From: Botryococcus braunii
Lineage: Eukaryota; Chlorophyta; Trebouxiophyceae
Reading direction: 5' to 3'
DNA: 64,000 nucleotides
NCBI GenBank assembly: GCA_002005505.1
Contig: KV908656.1
Span: forward strand, 43,075-107,074
Part shown: positions 43,443-57,182 of the stretch, in pieces
Position numbering within the stretch: the first letter of the stretch is position 1
Layout: the number at the start of each line of letters is the position of its first letter
Notes under the pieces: generated by a model
Databases searched by the model: none
What the model was told of the DNA's origin: nothing
What the model saw: only the letters and a program-made list of their open reading frames with translations
Program-made: the position numbers and the translations under genes

Positions 43443-43730
43443 TGTAACGGTCTCCTCGTATTGCTGTAGTCATAGCTTCCGCCTGTGACATGTGGGGATT
43501 CTACTCGTTACCCGTTACAAGTGCTCCACCGGCTCTTGGCGGGATATTCCTAGCTGGCTCCTATGTACCTCCTATCGGGGTGGTACTCGCCCGAGCCTAT
43601 GGAGGGAAGTAGGGCGCCATGCTATGGCATTGGGCATTGATTACTGACTCAGAGAGTAATCTTACTTGTAACGAGCTCCGTGTCTCAACTATTATTCCCT
43701 TTCTCTTCCCTTGCATTGCTGAGTACTACA
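43443..43730 (+). repeat. Gypsy 3' LTR
   Basis: 288 bp, preceded by the purine tract GGGGGGGAGA (43433-43442). Confidence 0.96.
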
Positions 43731-45493
43731 CCTACGCTTCCGGTTAGTAACGATTAGTGTGACTCAAAATGCTTCATGGCATTGTCATTCTTCCGGCCAA
43801 CCTGGATTGAAGGATAGCCTAGCTTTTGCCATGGCGGACACGTGTGACATAGCCGTTACCAACACGAGGAGCGACGTGCTGGTTTCTATTAGATGGCTGC
43901 AAAGTAACGAGATGATGATGAAGATGATGTGTGTGTTTGTTTATGAGAGAGAGAGGGGGGGGGGGTTAAGGGGAGGGGGTACTGACATGCTGGAGCGAGA
44001 GTGACATCTGGAAATGCCAATCAGAAACAATAGATTTCTTGCACTTTATCTGCTTGAGTTCATTCGAGTTTGTAGTGGGCATGTGCACATACAAATCCAC
44101 ATCTTCATTGGACAAACACCTCCCGAATTTGGACGTACCCATATACGTGAAAGGGCTTGTTAGTATCCAAGACGAACGTAGGTAAACCCTATAAATTTTA
44201 AGAGCTTCATGTTCATTGTTTTGCTACCACTGGATCATTATCAGATCTACACCATGTGGCATATATCTGGACGTTGTAGCAAGCAGATGGTTGCGGTATC
44301 AAGCAGATTGGTCTAAACCCCGTAGTTTAAAAAGTTCTGGACCGTTGTTTGAATGCTACATTTGTCTATCCGCCACTTATCAAACCAGTTGGTTCAATCA
44401 CGTAGGAGAATGTCTTGAAAGCAGCCGAATCTCGAATTGCACACGAATCAATCCTTCAAACAATCTTGAAATGTGTTAAAATATCTGATTTCGCAGCATT
44501 TCCGGTGACGGAAGTGTAAGACAAGGGTATCGCACTTCGAAAGACTATCGTCCAGATACCGACAGCAACCCTCGAAGCAGTTTTTTAAACTTTTCCCAAC
44601 ATTTTCATTGTATTTACCTTAATGACGTAAGTTATCACTATAGCTGAAGATTTGCGGCCCAGTGCTTAATGCATTCGCGACACGGCAGCAGATTTCCGGC
44701 GAGTGAGTTAGGAAGAAAACACCAAACTCGCACCACTCCCCCGAAACAATAAGTGGCGGTCACTTTGAGGAGTTGTTGCTACATCTAGATAGGGGCTCTG
44801 CATACAAGCGTGCCATTAAACGGTCCCTTTGTGAGTTTTTGTTAGCGCATGGGGCTAGCAAGCCATGACTCTAAATAGATTGCGAGCAACCCCCAAATTC
44901 TTAACAGGGCCCAGAATTTATGTTTCCTCAAGTTTTGTCTCCTTAGGCCCTTGCGTTTAAAGCCTCACAAGGTTTCCCCTTAGACCTTGCTTGCGGGTCC
45001 GGGCCCACACACACCTCTGTAAGAGCCAATCCTTTAGATAGTGGCACCCAAAGCCATGCTGGGCTCCTATCCTCTTCATACCACACGAAAATACAGCATG
45101 CAAAATTGCATTTTAGCCCAAAGTGACCCCCGAACCTTGTACGGAGTACATTGGCTTACCTGAAAACTCACACGCCCTGACCGTCCCCCTTCAAATACAC
45201 GGCCTTTTGCCTTGATTTCTAATCAAATTTAATTTGGAAAGGGAATTTTCTTTGTTAGAATTTCAGGCGTGACGACGCTGGACCACTGCCGAGTCGCCCG
45301 CTTGCCCACCTTAGAAAATTTGCCTAAGTGCGAAAGAGAGAGTCGGTTCATCGTACTCTTGGCAGTACATACCACGTCAGCACTAGAGCTACACATGGCT
45401 GTGTCTCGCTTCCCTAGGCACGTGCGGCTACCTTAGGCAATTTCGCCCTGTACATTCGACCGCCACTTATTTTTTCGGGGAATTGAGTGCCTT
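43731..45493 (+). repeat. Array unit 2, right part
   Basis: Resumes at CCTACGCTTCC after the gypsy element. Confidence 0.9.
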
Positions 45494-47653
45494 AAACCCC
45501 CTGGTACAATAATAGGTCATTTCACGAGAGTGTCACGTGGGTTTCCTGATAGGCCCCAAATGACCCAGGGGTGGCGTCCCCCACTCATGTGGGGAAGGGG
45601 TACACAACAACTAGCACATGTGACACTCATTAAACATAAGTGCTCTCCATTTCTCGTCATAGCAGCACATGGCTTCCCTTCGTTTGGGACTTGGCATACA
45701 TAATTGAAACGTCATTTCGATTAGATTATGTGAGAACGTGCCAGTATCTGGTTAGCACCATGTTGACGAATGGAGAGCAATAAAAATACCATGGTATATG
45801 GAATCTAACAAGCCACGGCTTGCATTACACACTCGACCATGATTTTAGACATGGTCGAATGGCTCAAGAAACAATGAAAGTAAAACCTATGGGACTACGC
45901 TTCCAATTAGTAACGATTAGTGTGACTCAAAATGCTTCATGGCATTGTCATTCTTCCGGCCAACCTGGATTGAAGGATAGCCTAGCTTTTGCCATGGCGG
46001 ACACGTGTGACATAGCCGTTACCAACACGAGGAGCGACGTGCTGGTTTCTATTATGGCTGCTAAGTAACGAGATGATGATGAAGATGATGTGTGTGTTTG
46101 TTTATGAGAGAGAGAGGGGGGGGGGGTTAAGGGGAGGGGGTACTGACATGCTGGAGCGAGAGTGACATCTGGAAATGCCAATCAGAAACAATAGATTTCT
46201 TGCACTTTATCTGCTTGAGTTCATTCGAGTTTGTAGTGGGCATGTGCACATACAAATCCACATCTTCATTGGACAAACACCTCCCGAATTTGGACGTACC
46301 CATGTACGTGAAAGGGCTTGTTAGTATCCAAGACGAACGTAGGTAAACCCTATAAAGTTTAAGAGCTTCATGTTTATTGTTTTGCTACCACTGGATCATT
46401 ATCAGATCTACACCATGTGGCATATATCTGGACGTTGTAGCAAGCAGATGGTTGCGGTATCAAGCAGATTGGTCTAAACCCCATAGTTTAAAAAGTTCTG
46501 GACCGTTGTTTGAATGCTACATTTGTCTATCCGCCACTTATCAAACCCGTTGGTTCAATCACGTAGGAGAATGTCTTGAAAGCAGCCGAATCTCGAATTG
46601 CACACGAATCAATCCTTCAAACAATCTTGAAATGTGTTAAAATATCTGATTTCACAGAATTTCCGGTGACGGAAGTGTAAGACAAGGGTATCGCACTTCG
46701 AAAGACTATCGTCCAGATACCGACAGCAACCCTCGAAGCAGTTTTTTAAACTTTTCCCAACATTTTCATTGTATTTACCTTAATGACGTAAGTTATCACT
46801 ATAGCTGAAGATTTGCGGCCCAGTGCTTAATGCATTCGCGACACGGCAGCAGATTTCCGGCGAGTGAGTTAGGAAGAAAACACCAAACTCGCACCACTCC
46901 CCCGAAACAATAAGTGGCGGTCACTTTCAGGAGTTGTTGCTACATCTAGATAGGGGCTCTGCATACAAGCGTGCCATTAAACGGTCCCTTTGTGAGTTTT
47001 TGTTAGCGCATGGGGCTAGCAAGCCATGACTCTAAATAGATTGCGAGCAACCCCCAAATTCTTAACAGGGCCCAGAATTTATGTTTCCTCAAGTTTTTTC
47101 TCCTTAGGCCCTTGCGTTTAAAGCCTCACAAGGTTTCCCCTTAGACCTTGCTTGCGGGTCCGGGCCCACACACACCTCTGTAAGAGCCAATCCTTTAGAT
47201 AGTGGCACCCAAAGCCATGCTGGGCTCCTATCCTCTTCATACCACACGAAAATACAGCATGCAAAATTGCATTTTAGCCCAAAGTGACCCCCGAACCTTG
47301 TACGGAGTACATTGGCTTACCTGAAAACTCACACGCCCTGACCGTCCCCCTTCAAATACACGGCCTTTTGCCTTGATTTCTAATCAACTTTAATTTGGAA
47401 AGGGAATTTTCTTTGTTAGAATTTCAGGCGTGACGACGCTGGACCACTGCCGAGTCGCCCGCTTGCCCACCTTAGAAAATTTGCCTAAGTGCGAAAGAGA
47501 GAGTCGGTTCATCGTACTCTTGGCAGTACATACCACGTCAGCACTAGAGCTACACATGGCTGTGTCTCGCTTCCCTAGGCACGTGCGGCTACCTTAGGCA
47601 ATTTCGCCCTGTACATTCGACCGCCACTTATTTTTTCGGGGAATTGAGTGCCT
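45494..47653 (+). repeat. Array unit 3
   Basis: 2,160 bp. Carries the variant ACAATGAAAGTAAAACC and ATTATGGCTGCTAAG shared only with unit 4. Confidence 0.9.
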
Positions 47654-49814
47654 AAACCCCCTGGTACAATAATAGGTCATTTCACGAGAGTGTCACGTGG
47701 GTTTCCTGATAGGCCCCAAATGACCCAGGGGTGGCGTCCCCCACTCATGTGGGGAAGGGGTACACAACAACTAGCACATGTGACACTCATTAAACATAAG
47801 TGCTCTCCATTTCTCGTCATAGCAGCACATGGCTTCCCTTCGTTTGGGACTTGGCATACATAATTGAAACGTCATTTCGATTAGATTATGTGAGAACGTG
47901 CCAGTATCTGGTTAGCACCATGTTGACGAATGGAGAGCAATAAAAATACCATGGTATATGGAATCTAACAAGCCACGGCTTGCATTACACACTCGACCAT
48001 GATTTTAGACATGGTCGAATGGCTCAAGAAACAATGAAAGTAAAACCTATGGGACTACGCTTCCAATTAGTAACGATTAGTGTGACTCAAAATGCTTCAT
48101 GGCATTGTCATTCTTCCGGCCAACCTGGATTGAAGGATAGCCTAGCTTTTGCCATGGCGGACACGTGTGACATAGCCGTTACCAACACGAGGAGCGACGT
48201 GCTGGTTTCTATTATGGCTGCTAAGTAACGAGATGATGATGAAGATGATGTGTGTGTTTGTTTATGAGAGAGAGAGGGGGGGGGGGGTTAAGGGGAGGGG
48301 GTACTGACATGCTGGAGCGAGAGTGACATCTGGAAATGCCAATCAGAAACAATAGATTTCTTGCACTTTATCTGCTTGAGTTCATTCGAGTTTGTAGTGG
48401 GCATGTGCACATACAAATCCACATCTTCATTGGACAAACACCTCCCGAATTTGGACGTACCCATGTACGTGAAAGGGCTTGTTAGTATCCAAGACGAACG
48501 TAGGTAAACCCTATAAATTTAAGAGCTTCATGTTTATTGTTTTGCTACCACTGGATCATTATCAGATCTACACCATGTGGCATATATCTGGACGTTGTAG
48601 CAAGCAGATGGTTGCGGTATCAAGCAGATTGGTCTAAACCCCGTAGTTTAAAAAGTTCTGGACCGTTGTTTGAATGCTACATTTGTCTATCCGCCACTTA
48701 TCAAACCCGTTGGTTCAATCACGTAGGAGAATGTCTTGAAAGCAGCCGAATCTCGAATTGCACACGAATCAATCCTTCAAACAATCTTGAAATGTGTTAA
48801 AATATCTGATTTCACAGAATTTCCGGTGACGGAAGTGTAAGACAAGGGTATCGCACTTCGAAAGACTATCGTCCAGATACCGACAGCAACCCTCGAAGCA
48901 GTTTTTTAAACTTTTCCCAACATTTTCATTGTATTTACCTTAATGACGTAAGTTATCACTATAGCTGAAGATTTGCGGCCCAGTGCTTAATGCATTCGCG
49001 ACACGGCAGCAGATTTCCGGCGAGTGAGTTAGGAAGAAAACACCAAACTCGCACCACTCCCCCGAAACAATAAGTGGCGGTCACTTTCAGGAGTTGTTGC
49101 TACATCTAGATAGGGGCTCTGCATACAAGCGTGCCATTAAACGGTCCCTTTGTGAGTTTTTGTTAGCGCATGGGGCTAGCAAGCCATGACTCTAAATAGA
49201 TTGCGAGCAACCCCCAAATTCTTAACAGGGCCCAGAATTTATGTTTCCTCAAGTTTTTTCTCCTTAGGCCCTTGCGTTTAAAGCCTCACAAGGTTTCCCC
49301 TTAGACCTTGCTTGCGGGTCCGGGCCCACACACACCTCTGTAAGAGCCAATCCTTTAGATAGTGGCACCCAAAGCCATGCTGGGCTCCTATCCTCTTCAT
49401 ACCACACGAAAATACAGCATGCAAAATTGCATTTTAGCCCAAAGTGACCCCCGAACCTTGTACGGAGTACATTGGCTTACCTGAAAACTCACACGCCCTG
49501 ACCGTCCCCCTTCAAATACACGGCCTTTTGCCTTGATTTCTAATCAACTTTAATTTGGAAAGGGAATTTTCTTTGTTAGAATTTCAGGCGTGACGACGCT
49601 GGACCACTGCCGAGTCGCCCGCTTGCCCACCTTAGAAAATTTGCCTAAGTGCGAAAGAGAGAGTCGGTTCATCGTACTCTTGGCAGTACATACCACGTCA
49701 GCACTAGAGCTACACATGGCTGTGTCTCGCTTCCCTAGGCACGTGCGGCTACCTTAGGCAATTTCGCCCTGTACATTCGACCGCCACTTATTTTTTCGGG
49801 GAATTGAGTGCCTT
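47654..49814 (+). repeat. Array unit 4
   Basis: 2,161 bp. Nearly identical to unit 3, including CAAGTTTTTTCTCC. Confidence 0.9.
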
Positions 49815-51976
49815 AAACCCCCTGGTACAATAATAGGTCATTTCACGAGAGTGTCACGTGGGTTTCCTGATAGGCCCCAAATGACCCAGGGGTGGCGTCC
49901 CCCACTCATGTGGGGAAGGGGTACACAACAACTAGCACATGTGACACTCATTAAACATAAGTGCTCTCCATTTCTCGTCATAGCAGCACATGGCTTCCCT
50001 TCGTTTGGGACTTGGCATACATAATTGAAACGTCATTTCGATTAGATTATGTGAGAACGTGCCAGTATCTGGTTAGCACCATGTTGACGAATGGAGAGCA
50101 ATAAAAATACCATGGTATATGGAATCTAACAAGCCACGGCTTGCATTACACACTCGACCATGATTTTAGACATGGTCGAATGGCTCAAGAAACGTTTGAA
50201 AGTAAAACATATGGGCCTACGCTTCCGTTAGTAACGATTAGTGTGACTCAAAATGCTTCATGGCATTGTCATTCTTCCGGCCAACCTGGATTGAAGGATA
50301 GCCTAGCTTTTGCCATGGCGGACACGTGTGACATAGCCGTTACCAACACGAGGAGCGACGTGCTGGTTTCTATTAGATGGCTGCAAAGTAACGAGATGAT
50401 GATGAAGATGATGTGTGTGTTTGTTTATGAGAGAGAGAGGGGGGGGGGTTAAGGGGAGGGGGTACTGACATGCTGGAGCGAGAGTGACATCTGGAAATGC
50501 CAATCAGAAACAATAGATTTCTTGCACTTTATCTGCTTGAGTTCATTCGAGTTTGTAGTGGGCATGTGCACATACAAATCCACATCTTCATTGGACAAAC
50601 ACCTCCCGAATTTGGACGTACCCATATACGTGAAAGGGCTTGTTAGTATCCAAGACGAACGTAGGTAAACCCTATAAATTTTAAGAGCTTCATGTTTATT
50701 GTTTTGCTACCACTGGATCATTATCAGATCTACACCATGTGGCATATATCTGGACGTTGTAGCAAGCAGATGGTTGCGGTATCAAGCAGATTGGTCTAAA
50801 CCCCGTAGTTTAAAAAGTTCTGGACCGTTGTTTGAATGCTACATTTGTCTATCCGCCACTTATCAAACCCGTTGGTTCAATCACGTAGGAGAATGTCTTG
50901 AAAGCAGCCGAATCTCGAATTGCACACGAATCAATCCTTCAAACAATCTTGAAATGTGTTAAAATATCTGATTTCACAGCATTTCCGGTGACGGAAGTGT
51001 AAGACAAGGGTATCGCACTTCGAAAGACTATCGTCCAGATACCGACAGCAACCCTCGAAGCAGTTTTTTAAACTTTTCCCAACATTTTCATTGTATTTAC
51101 CTTAATGACGTAAGTTATCACTATAGCTGAAGATTTGCGGCCCAGTGCTTAATGCATTCGCGACACGGCAGCAGATTTCCGGCGAGTGAGTTAGGAAGAA
51201 AACACCAAACTCGCACCACTCCCCCGAAACAATAAGTGGCGGTCACTTTCAGGAGTTGTTGCTACATCTAGATAGGGGCTCTGCATACAAGCGTGCCATT
51301 AAACGGTCCCTTTGTGAGTTTTTGTTAGCGCATGGGGCTAGCAAGCCATGACTCTAAATAGATTGCGAGCAACCCCCAAATTCTTGACAGGGCCCAGAAT
51401 TTATGTTTCCTCAAGTTTTGTCTCCTTAGGCCCTTGCGTTTAAAGCCTCACAAGGTTTCCCCTTAGACCTTGCTTGCGGGTCCGGGCCCACACACACCTC
51501 TGTAAGAGCCAATCCTTTAGATAGTGGCACCCAAAGCCATGCTGGGCTCCTATCCTCTTCATACCACACGAAAATACAGCATGCAAAATTGCATTTTAGC
51601 CCAAAGTGACCCCCGAACCTTGTACGGAGTACATTGGCTTACCTGAAAACTCACACGCCCTGACCGTCCCCCTTCAAATACACGGCCTTTTGCCTTGATT
51701 TCTAATCAACTTTAACTTGGAAAGGGAATTTTCTTTGTTAGAATTTCAGGCGTGACGACGCTGGACCACTGCCGAGTCGCCCGCTTGCCCACCTTAGAAA
51801 ATTTGCCTAAGTGCGAAAGAGAGAGTCGGTTCATCGTACTCTTGGCAGTACATACCACGTCAGCACTAGAGCTACACATGGCTGTGTCTCGCTTCCCTAG
51901 GCACGTGCGGCTACCTTAGGCAATTTCGCCCTGTACATTCGACCGCCACTTATTTTTTCGGGGAATTGAGTGCCTT
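49815..51976 (+). repeat. Array unit 5
   Basis: 2,162 bp. Returns to the GTTTGAAAG form; has TTAACTTGG near its end, as in units 6 and 7. Confidence 0.9.
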
Positions 51977-54136
51977 AAACCCCCTGGTACAATAATAGGT
52001 CATTTCACGAGAGTGTCACGTGGGTTTCCTGATAGGCCCCAAATGACCCAGGGGTGGCGTCCCCCACTCATGTGGGGAAGGGGTACACAACAACTAGCAC
52101 ATGTGACACTCATTAAACATAAGTGCTCTCCATTTCTCGTCATAGCAGCACATGGCTTCCCTTCGTTTGGGACTTGGCATACATAATTGAAACGTCATTT
52201 CGATTAGATTATGTGAGAACGTGCCAGTATCTGGTTAGCACCATGTTGACGAATGGAGAGCAATAAAAATACCATGGTATATGGAATCTAACAAGCCACG
52301 GCTTGCATTACACACTCGACCATGATTTTAGACATGGTCGAATGGCTCAAGAAACGTTTGAAAGTAAAACATATGGGCCTACGCTTCCGGTTAGTAACGA
52401 TTAGTGTGACTCAAAATGCTTCATGGCATTGTCATTCTTCCGGCCAACCTGGATTGAAGGATAGCCTAGCTTTTGCCATGGCGGACACGTGTGACATAGC
52501 CGTTACCAACACGAGGAGCGACGTGCTGGTTTCTATTAGATGGCTGCAAAGTAACGAGATGATGATGAAGATGATGTGTGTGTTTGTTTATGAGAGAGAG
52601 AGGGGGGGGTTAAGGGGAGGGGTACTGACATGCTGGAGCGAGAGTGACATCTGGAAATGCCAATCAGAAACAATAGATTTCTTGCACTTTATCTGCTTGA
52701 GTTCATTCGAGTTTGTAGTGGGCATGTGCACATACAAATCCACATCTTCATTGGACAAACACCTCCCGAATTTGGACGTACCCATATACGTGAAAGGGCT
52801 TGTTAGTATCCAAGACGAACGTAGGTAAACCCTATAAATTTTAAGAGCTTCATGTTTATTGTTTTGCTACCACTGGATCATTATCAGATCTACACCATGT
52901 GGCATATATCTGGACGTTGTAGCAAGCAGATGGTTGCGGTATCAAGCAGATTGGTCTAAACCCCGTAGTTTAAAAAGTTCTGGACCGTTGTTTGAATGCT
53001 ACATTTGTCTATCCGCCACTTATCAAACCAGTTGGTTCAATCACGTAGGAGAATGTCTTGAAAGCAGCCGAATCTCGAATTGCACACGAATCAATCCTTC
53101 AAACAATCTTGAAATGTGTTAAAATATCTGATTTCACAGCATTTCCGGTGACGGAAGTGTAAGACAAGGGTATCGCACTTCGAAAGACTATCGTCCAGAT
53201 ACCGACAGCAACCCTCGAAGCAGTTTTTTAAACTTTTCCCAACATTTTCATTGTATTTACCTTAATGACGTAAGTTATCACTATAGCTGAAGATTTGCGG
53301 CCCAGTGCTTAATGCATTCGCGACACGGCAGCAGATTTCCGGCGAGTGAGTTAGGAAGAAAACACCAAACTCGCACCACTCCCCCGAAACAATAAGTGGC
53401 GGTCACTTTCAGGAGTTGTTGCTACATCTAGATAGGGGCTCTGCATACAAGCGTGCCATTAAACGGTCCCTTTGTGAGTTTTTGTTAGCGCATGGGGCTA
53501 GCAAGCCATGACTCTAAATAGATTGCGAGCAACCCCCAAATTCTTGACAGGGCCCAGAATTTATGTTTCCTCAAGTTTTGTCTCCTTAGGCCCTTGCGTT
53601 TAAAGCCTCACAAGGTTTCCCCTTAGACCTTGCTTGCGGGTCCGGGCCCACACACACCTCTGTAAGAGCCAATCCTTTAGATAGTGGCACCCAAAGCCAT
53701 GCTGGGCTCCTATCCTCTTCATACCACACGAAAATACAGCATGCAAAATTGCATTTTAGCCCAAAGTGACCCCCGAACCTTGTACGGAGTACATTGGCTT
53801 ACCTGAAAACTCACACGCCCTGACCGTCCCCCTTCAAATACACGGCCTTTTGCCTTGATTTCTAATCAACTTTAACTTGGAAAGGGAATTTTCTTTGTTA
53901 GAATTTCAGGCGTGACGACGCTGGACCACTGCCGAGTCGCCCGCTTGCCCACCTTAGAAAATTTGCCTAAGTGCGAAAGAGAGAGTCGGTTCATCGTACT
54001 CTTGGCAGTACATACCACGTCAGCACTAGAGCTACACATGGCTGTGTCTCGCTTCCCTAGGCACGTGCGGCTACCTTAGGCAATTTCGCCCTGTACATTC
54101 GACCGCCACTTATTTTTTCGGGGAATTGAGTGCCTT
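51977..54136 (+). repeat. Array unit 6
   Basis: 2,160 bp. Confidence 0.9.
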
Positions 54137-56295
54137 AAACCCCCTGGTACAATAATAGGTCATTTCACGAGAGTGTCACGTGGGTTTCCTGATAGGCCCC
54201 AAATGACCCAGGGGTGGCGTCCCCCACTCATGTGGGGAAGGGTACACAACAACTAGCACATGTGACACTCATTAAACATAAGTGCTCTCCATTTCTCGTC
54301 ATAGCAGCACATGGCTTCCCTTCGTTTGGACTTGGCATACATAATTGAAACGTCATTTCGATTAGATTATGTGAGAACGTGCCAGTATCTGGTTAGCACC
54401 ATGTTGACGAATGGAGAGCAATAAAAATACCATGGTATATGGAATCTAACAAGCCACGGCTTGCATTACACACTCGACCATGATTTTAGACATGGTCGAA
54501 TGGCTCAAGAAACGTTTGAAAGTAAAACATATGGGCCTACGCTTCCGGTTAGTAACGATTAGTGTGACTCAAAATGCTTCATGGCATTGTCATTCTTCCG
54601 GCCAACCTGGATTGAAGGATAGCCTAGCTTTTGCCATGGCGGACACGTGTGACATAGCCGTTACCAACACGAGGAGCGACGTGCTGGTTTCTATTAGATG
54701 GCTGCAAAGTAACGAGATGATGATGAAGATGATGTGTGTGTTTGTTTATGAGAGAGAGAGGGGGGGGGTTAAGGGGAGGGGTACTGACATGCTGGAGCGA
54801 GAGTGACATCTGGAAATGCCAATCAGAAACAATAGATTTCTTGCACTTTATCTGCTTGAGTTCATTCGAGTTTGTAGTGGGCATGTGCACATACAAATCC
54901 ACATCTTCATTGGACAAACACCTCCCGAATTTGGACGTACCCATATACGTGAAAGGGCTTGTTAGTATCCAAGACGAACGTAGGTAAACCCTATAAATTT
55001 TAAGAGCTTCATGTTTATTGTTTTGCTACCACTGGATCATTATCAGATCTACACCATGTGGCATATATCTGGACGTTGTAGCAAGCAGATGGTTGCGGTA
55101 TCAAGCAGATTGGTCTAAACCCCGTAGTTTAAAAAGTTCTGGACCGTTGTTTGAATGCTACATTTGTCTATCCGCCACTTATCAAACCCGTTGGTTCAAT
55201 CACGTAGGAGAATGTCTTGAAAGCAGCCGAATAACGAATTGCACACGAATCAATCCTTCAAACAATCTTGAAATGTGTTAAAATATCTGATTTCACAGCA
55301 TTTCCGGTGACGGAAGTGTAAGACAAGGGTATCGCACTTCGAAAGACTATCGTCCAGATACCGACAGCAACCCTCGAAGCAGTCTTTTAAACTTTTCCCA
55401 ACATTTTCATTGTATTTACCTTAATGACGTAAGTTATCACTATAGCTGAAGATTTGCGGCCCAGTGCTTAATGCATTCGCGACACGGCAGCAGATTTCCG
55501 GCGAGTGAGTTAGGAAGAAAACACCAAACTCGCACCACTCCCCCGAAACAATAAGTGGCGGTCACTTTCAGGAGTTGTTGCTACATCTAGATAGGGGCTC
55601 TGCATACAAGCGTGCCATTAAACGGTCCCTTTGTGAGTTTTTGTTAGCGCATGGGGCTAGCAAGCCATGACTCTAAATAGATTGCGAGCAACCCCCAAAT
55701 TCTTGACAGGGCCCAGAATTTATGTTTCCTCAAGTTTTGTCTCCTTAGGCCCTTGCGTTTAAAGCCTCACAAGGTTTCCCCTTAGACCTTGCTTGCGGGT
55801 CCGGGCCCACACACACCTCTGTAAGAGCCAATCCTTTAGATAGTGGCACCCAAAGCCATGCTGGGATCCTATCCTCTTCATAACACACGAAAATACAGCA
55901 TGCAAAATTGCATTTTAGCCCAAAGTGACCCCCGAACCTTGTACGGAGTACATTGGCTTACCTGAAAACTCACACGCCCTGACCGTCCCCCTTCAAATAC
56001 ACGGCCTTTTGCCTTGATTTCTAATCAACTTTAACTTGGAAAGGGAATTTTCTTTGTTAGAATTTCAGGCGTGACGACGCTGGACCACTGCCGAGTCGCC
56101 CGCTTGCCCACCTTAGAAAATTTGCCTAAGTGCGAAAGAGAGAGTCGGTTCATCGTACTCTTGGCAGTACATACCACGTCAGCACTAGAGCTACACATGG
56201 CTGTGTCTCGCTTCCCTAGGCACGTGCGGCTACCTTAGGCAATTTCGCCCTGTACATTCGACCGCCACTTATTTTTTCGGGGAATTGAGTGCCTT
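54137..56295 (+). repeat. Array unit 7
   Basis: 2,159 bp. Confidence 0.9.
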
Positions 56296-56424
56296 AAACC
56301 CCCTGGTACAATAATAGGTCATTTCACGAGAGTGTCACGTGGGTTTCCTGATAGGCCCCAAATGACCCAGGGGTGGCGTCCCCCACTCATGTGGGGAAGG
56401 GGTACACAACAACTAGCACATGTG
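56296..56424 (+). repeat. Array unit 8, truncated by element C
   Basis: 129 bp remain before the LTR of C. The array may continue beyond C outside the window. Confidence 0.9.
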
Positions 56425-57115
56425 TGTTGTGTTAATTAATTTTATGCCTTTCCCTCAGAGGAGAAATAATGGCAAGTCTCCGGATGAGGACAATACCAAT
56501 TAGGAAGGAGAGGCAAAACTCTGAGTTCTGCCAGGCAATACATGCATTTGAACGAAGACTATCATAACGCAAGTTACAGACACGTTTGTAGAAAGGAGGC
56601 ATATGGGGCAAGCACGGAGAGGGAAGGCACTTGATTGGAACTATAGCAGCACTCCGGGTGTCTATCAATCAGTTGCCAACCAGTCCTTGACTTGTATATG
56701 TCCGTGCCTACTTAACAACGCACAAGTAGGAGGACATCGTCTAACACCCTCCGTGCCGCCACCATGCAGGTGACTTAACCCTTATTGTATTCCTGGATTT
56801 AGCACTCAGATGAACATTGTTAGAACAAGCTAGACATATGGAGTTGAGTTTAGCTCATCGGACAAAGTAACGAGCATGACCTGAGTGAGAGCAGGTTAGG
56901 CGTGTTTGAACTGCGTCACCTTATTAGGAGAGATGAGAGATATTGTAAGACTTGATTGGAACTATAGCAGCACTCCGGGTGTCTATCAATCAGTTGCCAA
57001 CCAGTCCTTGACTTGTATATGTCCGTGCCTACTTAACAACGCACAAGTAGGAGGACATCGTCTAACACCCTCCGTGCCGCCACCATGCAGGATACGCCAA
57101 GCCCAGAATATTTCA
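56425..57115 (+). repeat. Element C 5' LTR (long form)
   Basis: U3 56425-56628, repeat copy 1 56629-56769 (ending CATGCAG before GTGACT), spacer 56770-56949, repeat copy 2 56950-57090 (ending CATGCAG before GATACG), U5 57091-57115. The 141-bp copies appear identical and are distantly similar to those of B. Confidence 0.93.
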
Positions 57116-57128
57116 GGTTATGGCCCAC
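57116..57128 (+). promoter_or_regulatory. Element C primer-binding site
   Basis: GGTTATGGCCCAC, the same inner tRNA-iMet site as A and B with one G deleted from the GGG. Confidence 0.7.
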
Positions 57129-57182
57129 GGGCTCGGATGCTGAGAGTGGGTGGCGCCTAAATCGGAGCTCACTAGACTGTGA

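Larger units (their letters stand above)
37009..43730 (+). mobile_element. Ty3/gypsy chromodomain retrotransposon in array unit 2
   Basis: 6,722 bp with 288-bp LTRs that differ at one noticed position and a perfect CCTAC duplication (37004-37008, 43731-43735). Internal order gag, protease, RT, RNase H, integrase, chromodomain is the chromovirus order. It is the youngest insertion here and nearly intact. Only unit 2 carries it, so it arrived after the array formed. Confidence 0.97.
34441..56424 (+). repeat. Tandem array of about seven 2.16-kb units
   Basis: Units start AAACCCCCTGGTACAATAAT at 34441, 36603, 45494, 47654, 49815, 51977, 54137 and 56296, that is every 2,159-2,162 bp once the gypsy insertion in unit 2 is removed. 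Copies differ by scattered substitutions and by the length of a G-run. No ORF longer than about 110 codons is shared by all copies, so I treat it as a long-period satellite. Each unit carries a hairpin TCGACCATG/CATGGTCGA (34780-34805 in unit 1), a GAGAGA-G(n) tract and a 742-bp segment bounded by inverted repeats. The right end is cut by element C. Confidence 0.95.

Noticed and set aside
44216..44479. An 87-codon ORF repeated in array units (44216, 46377, 48537, 50699, 52859, 55018)
   Set aside because: It has no ATG (TTG start) and no recognisable domain, and its conservation only reflects near-identity of the array units.
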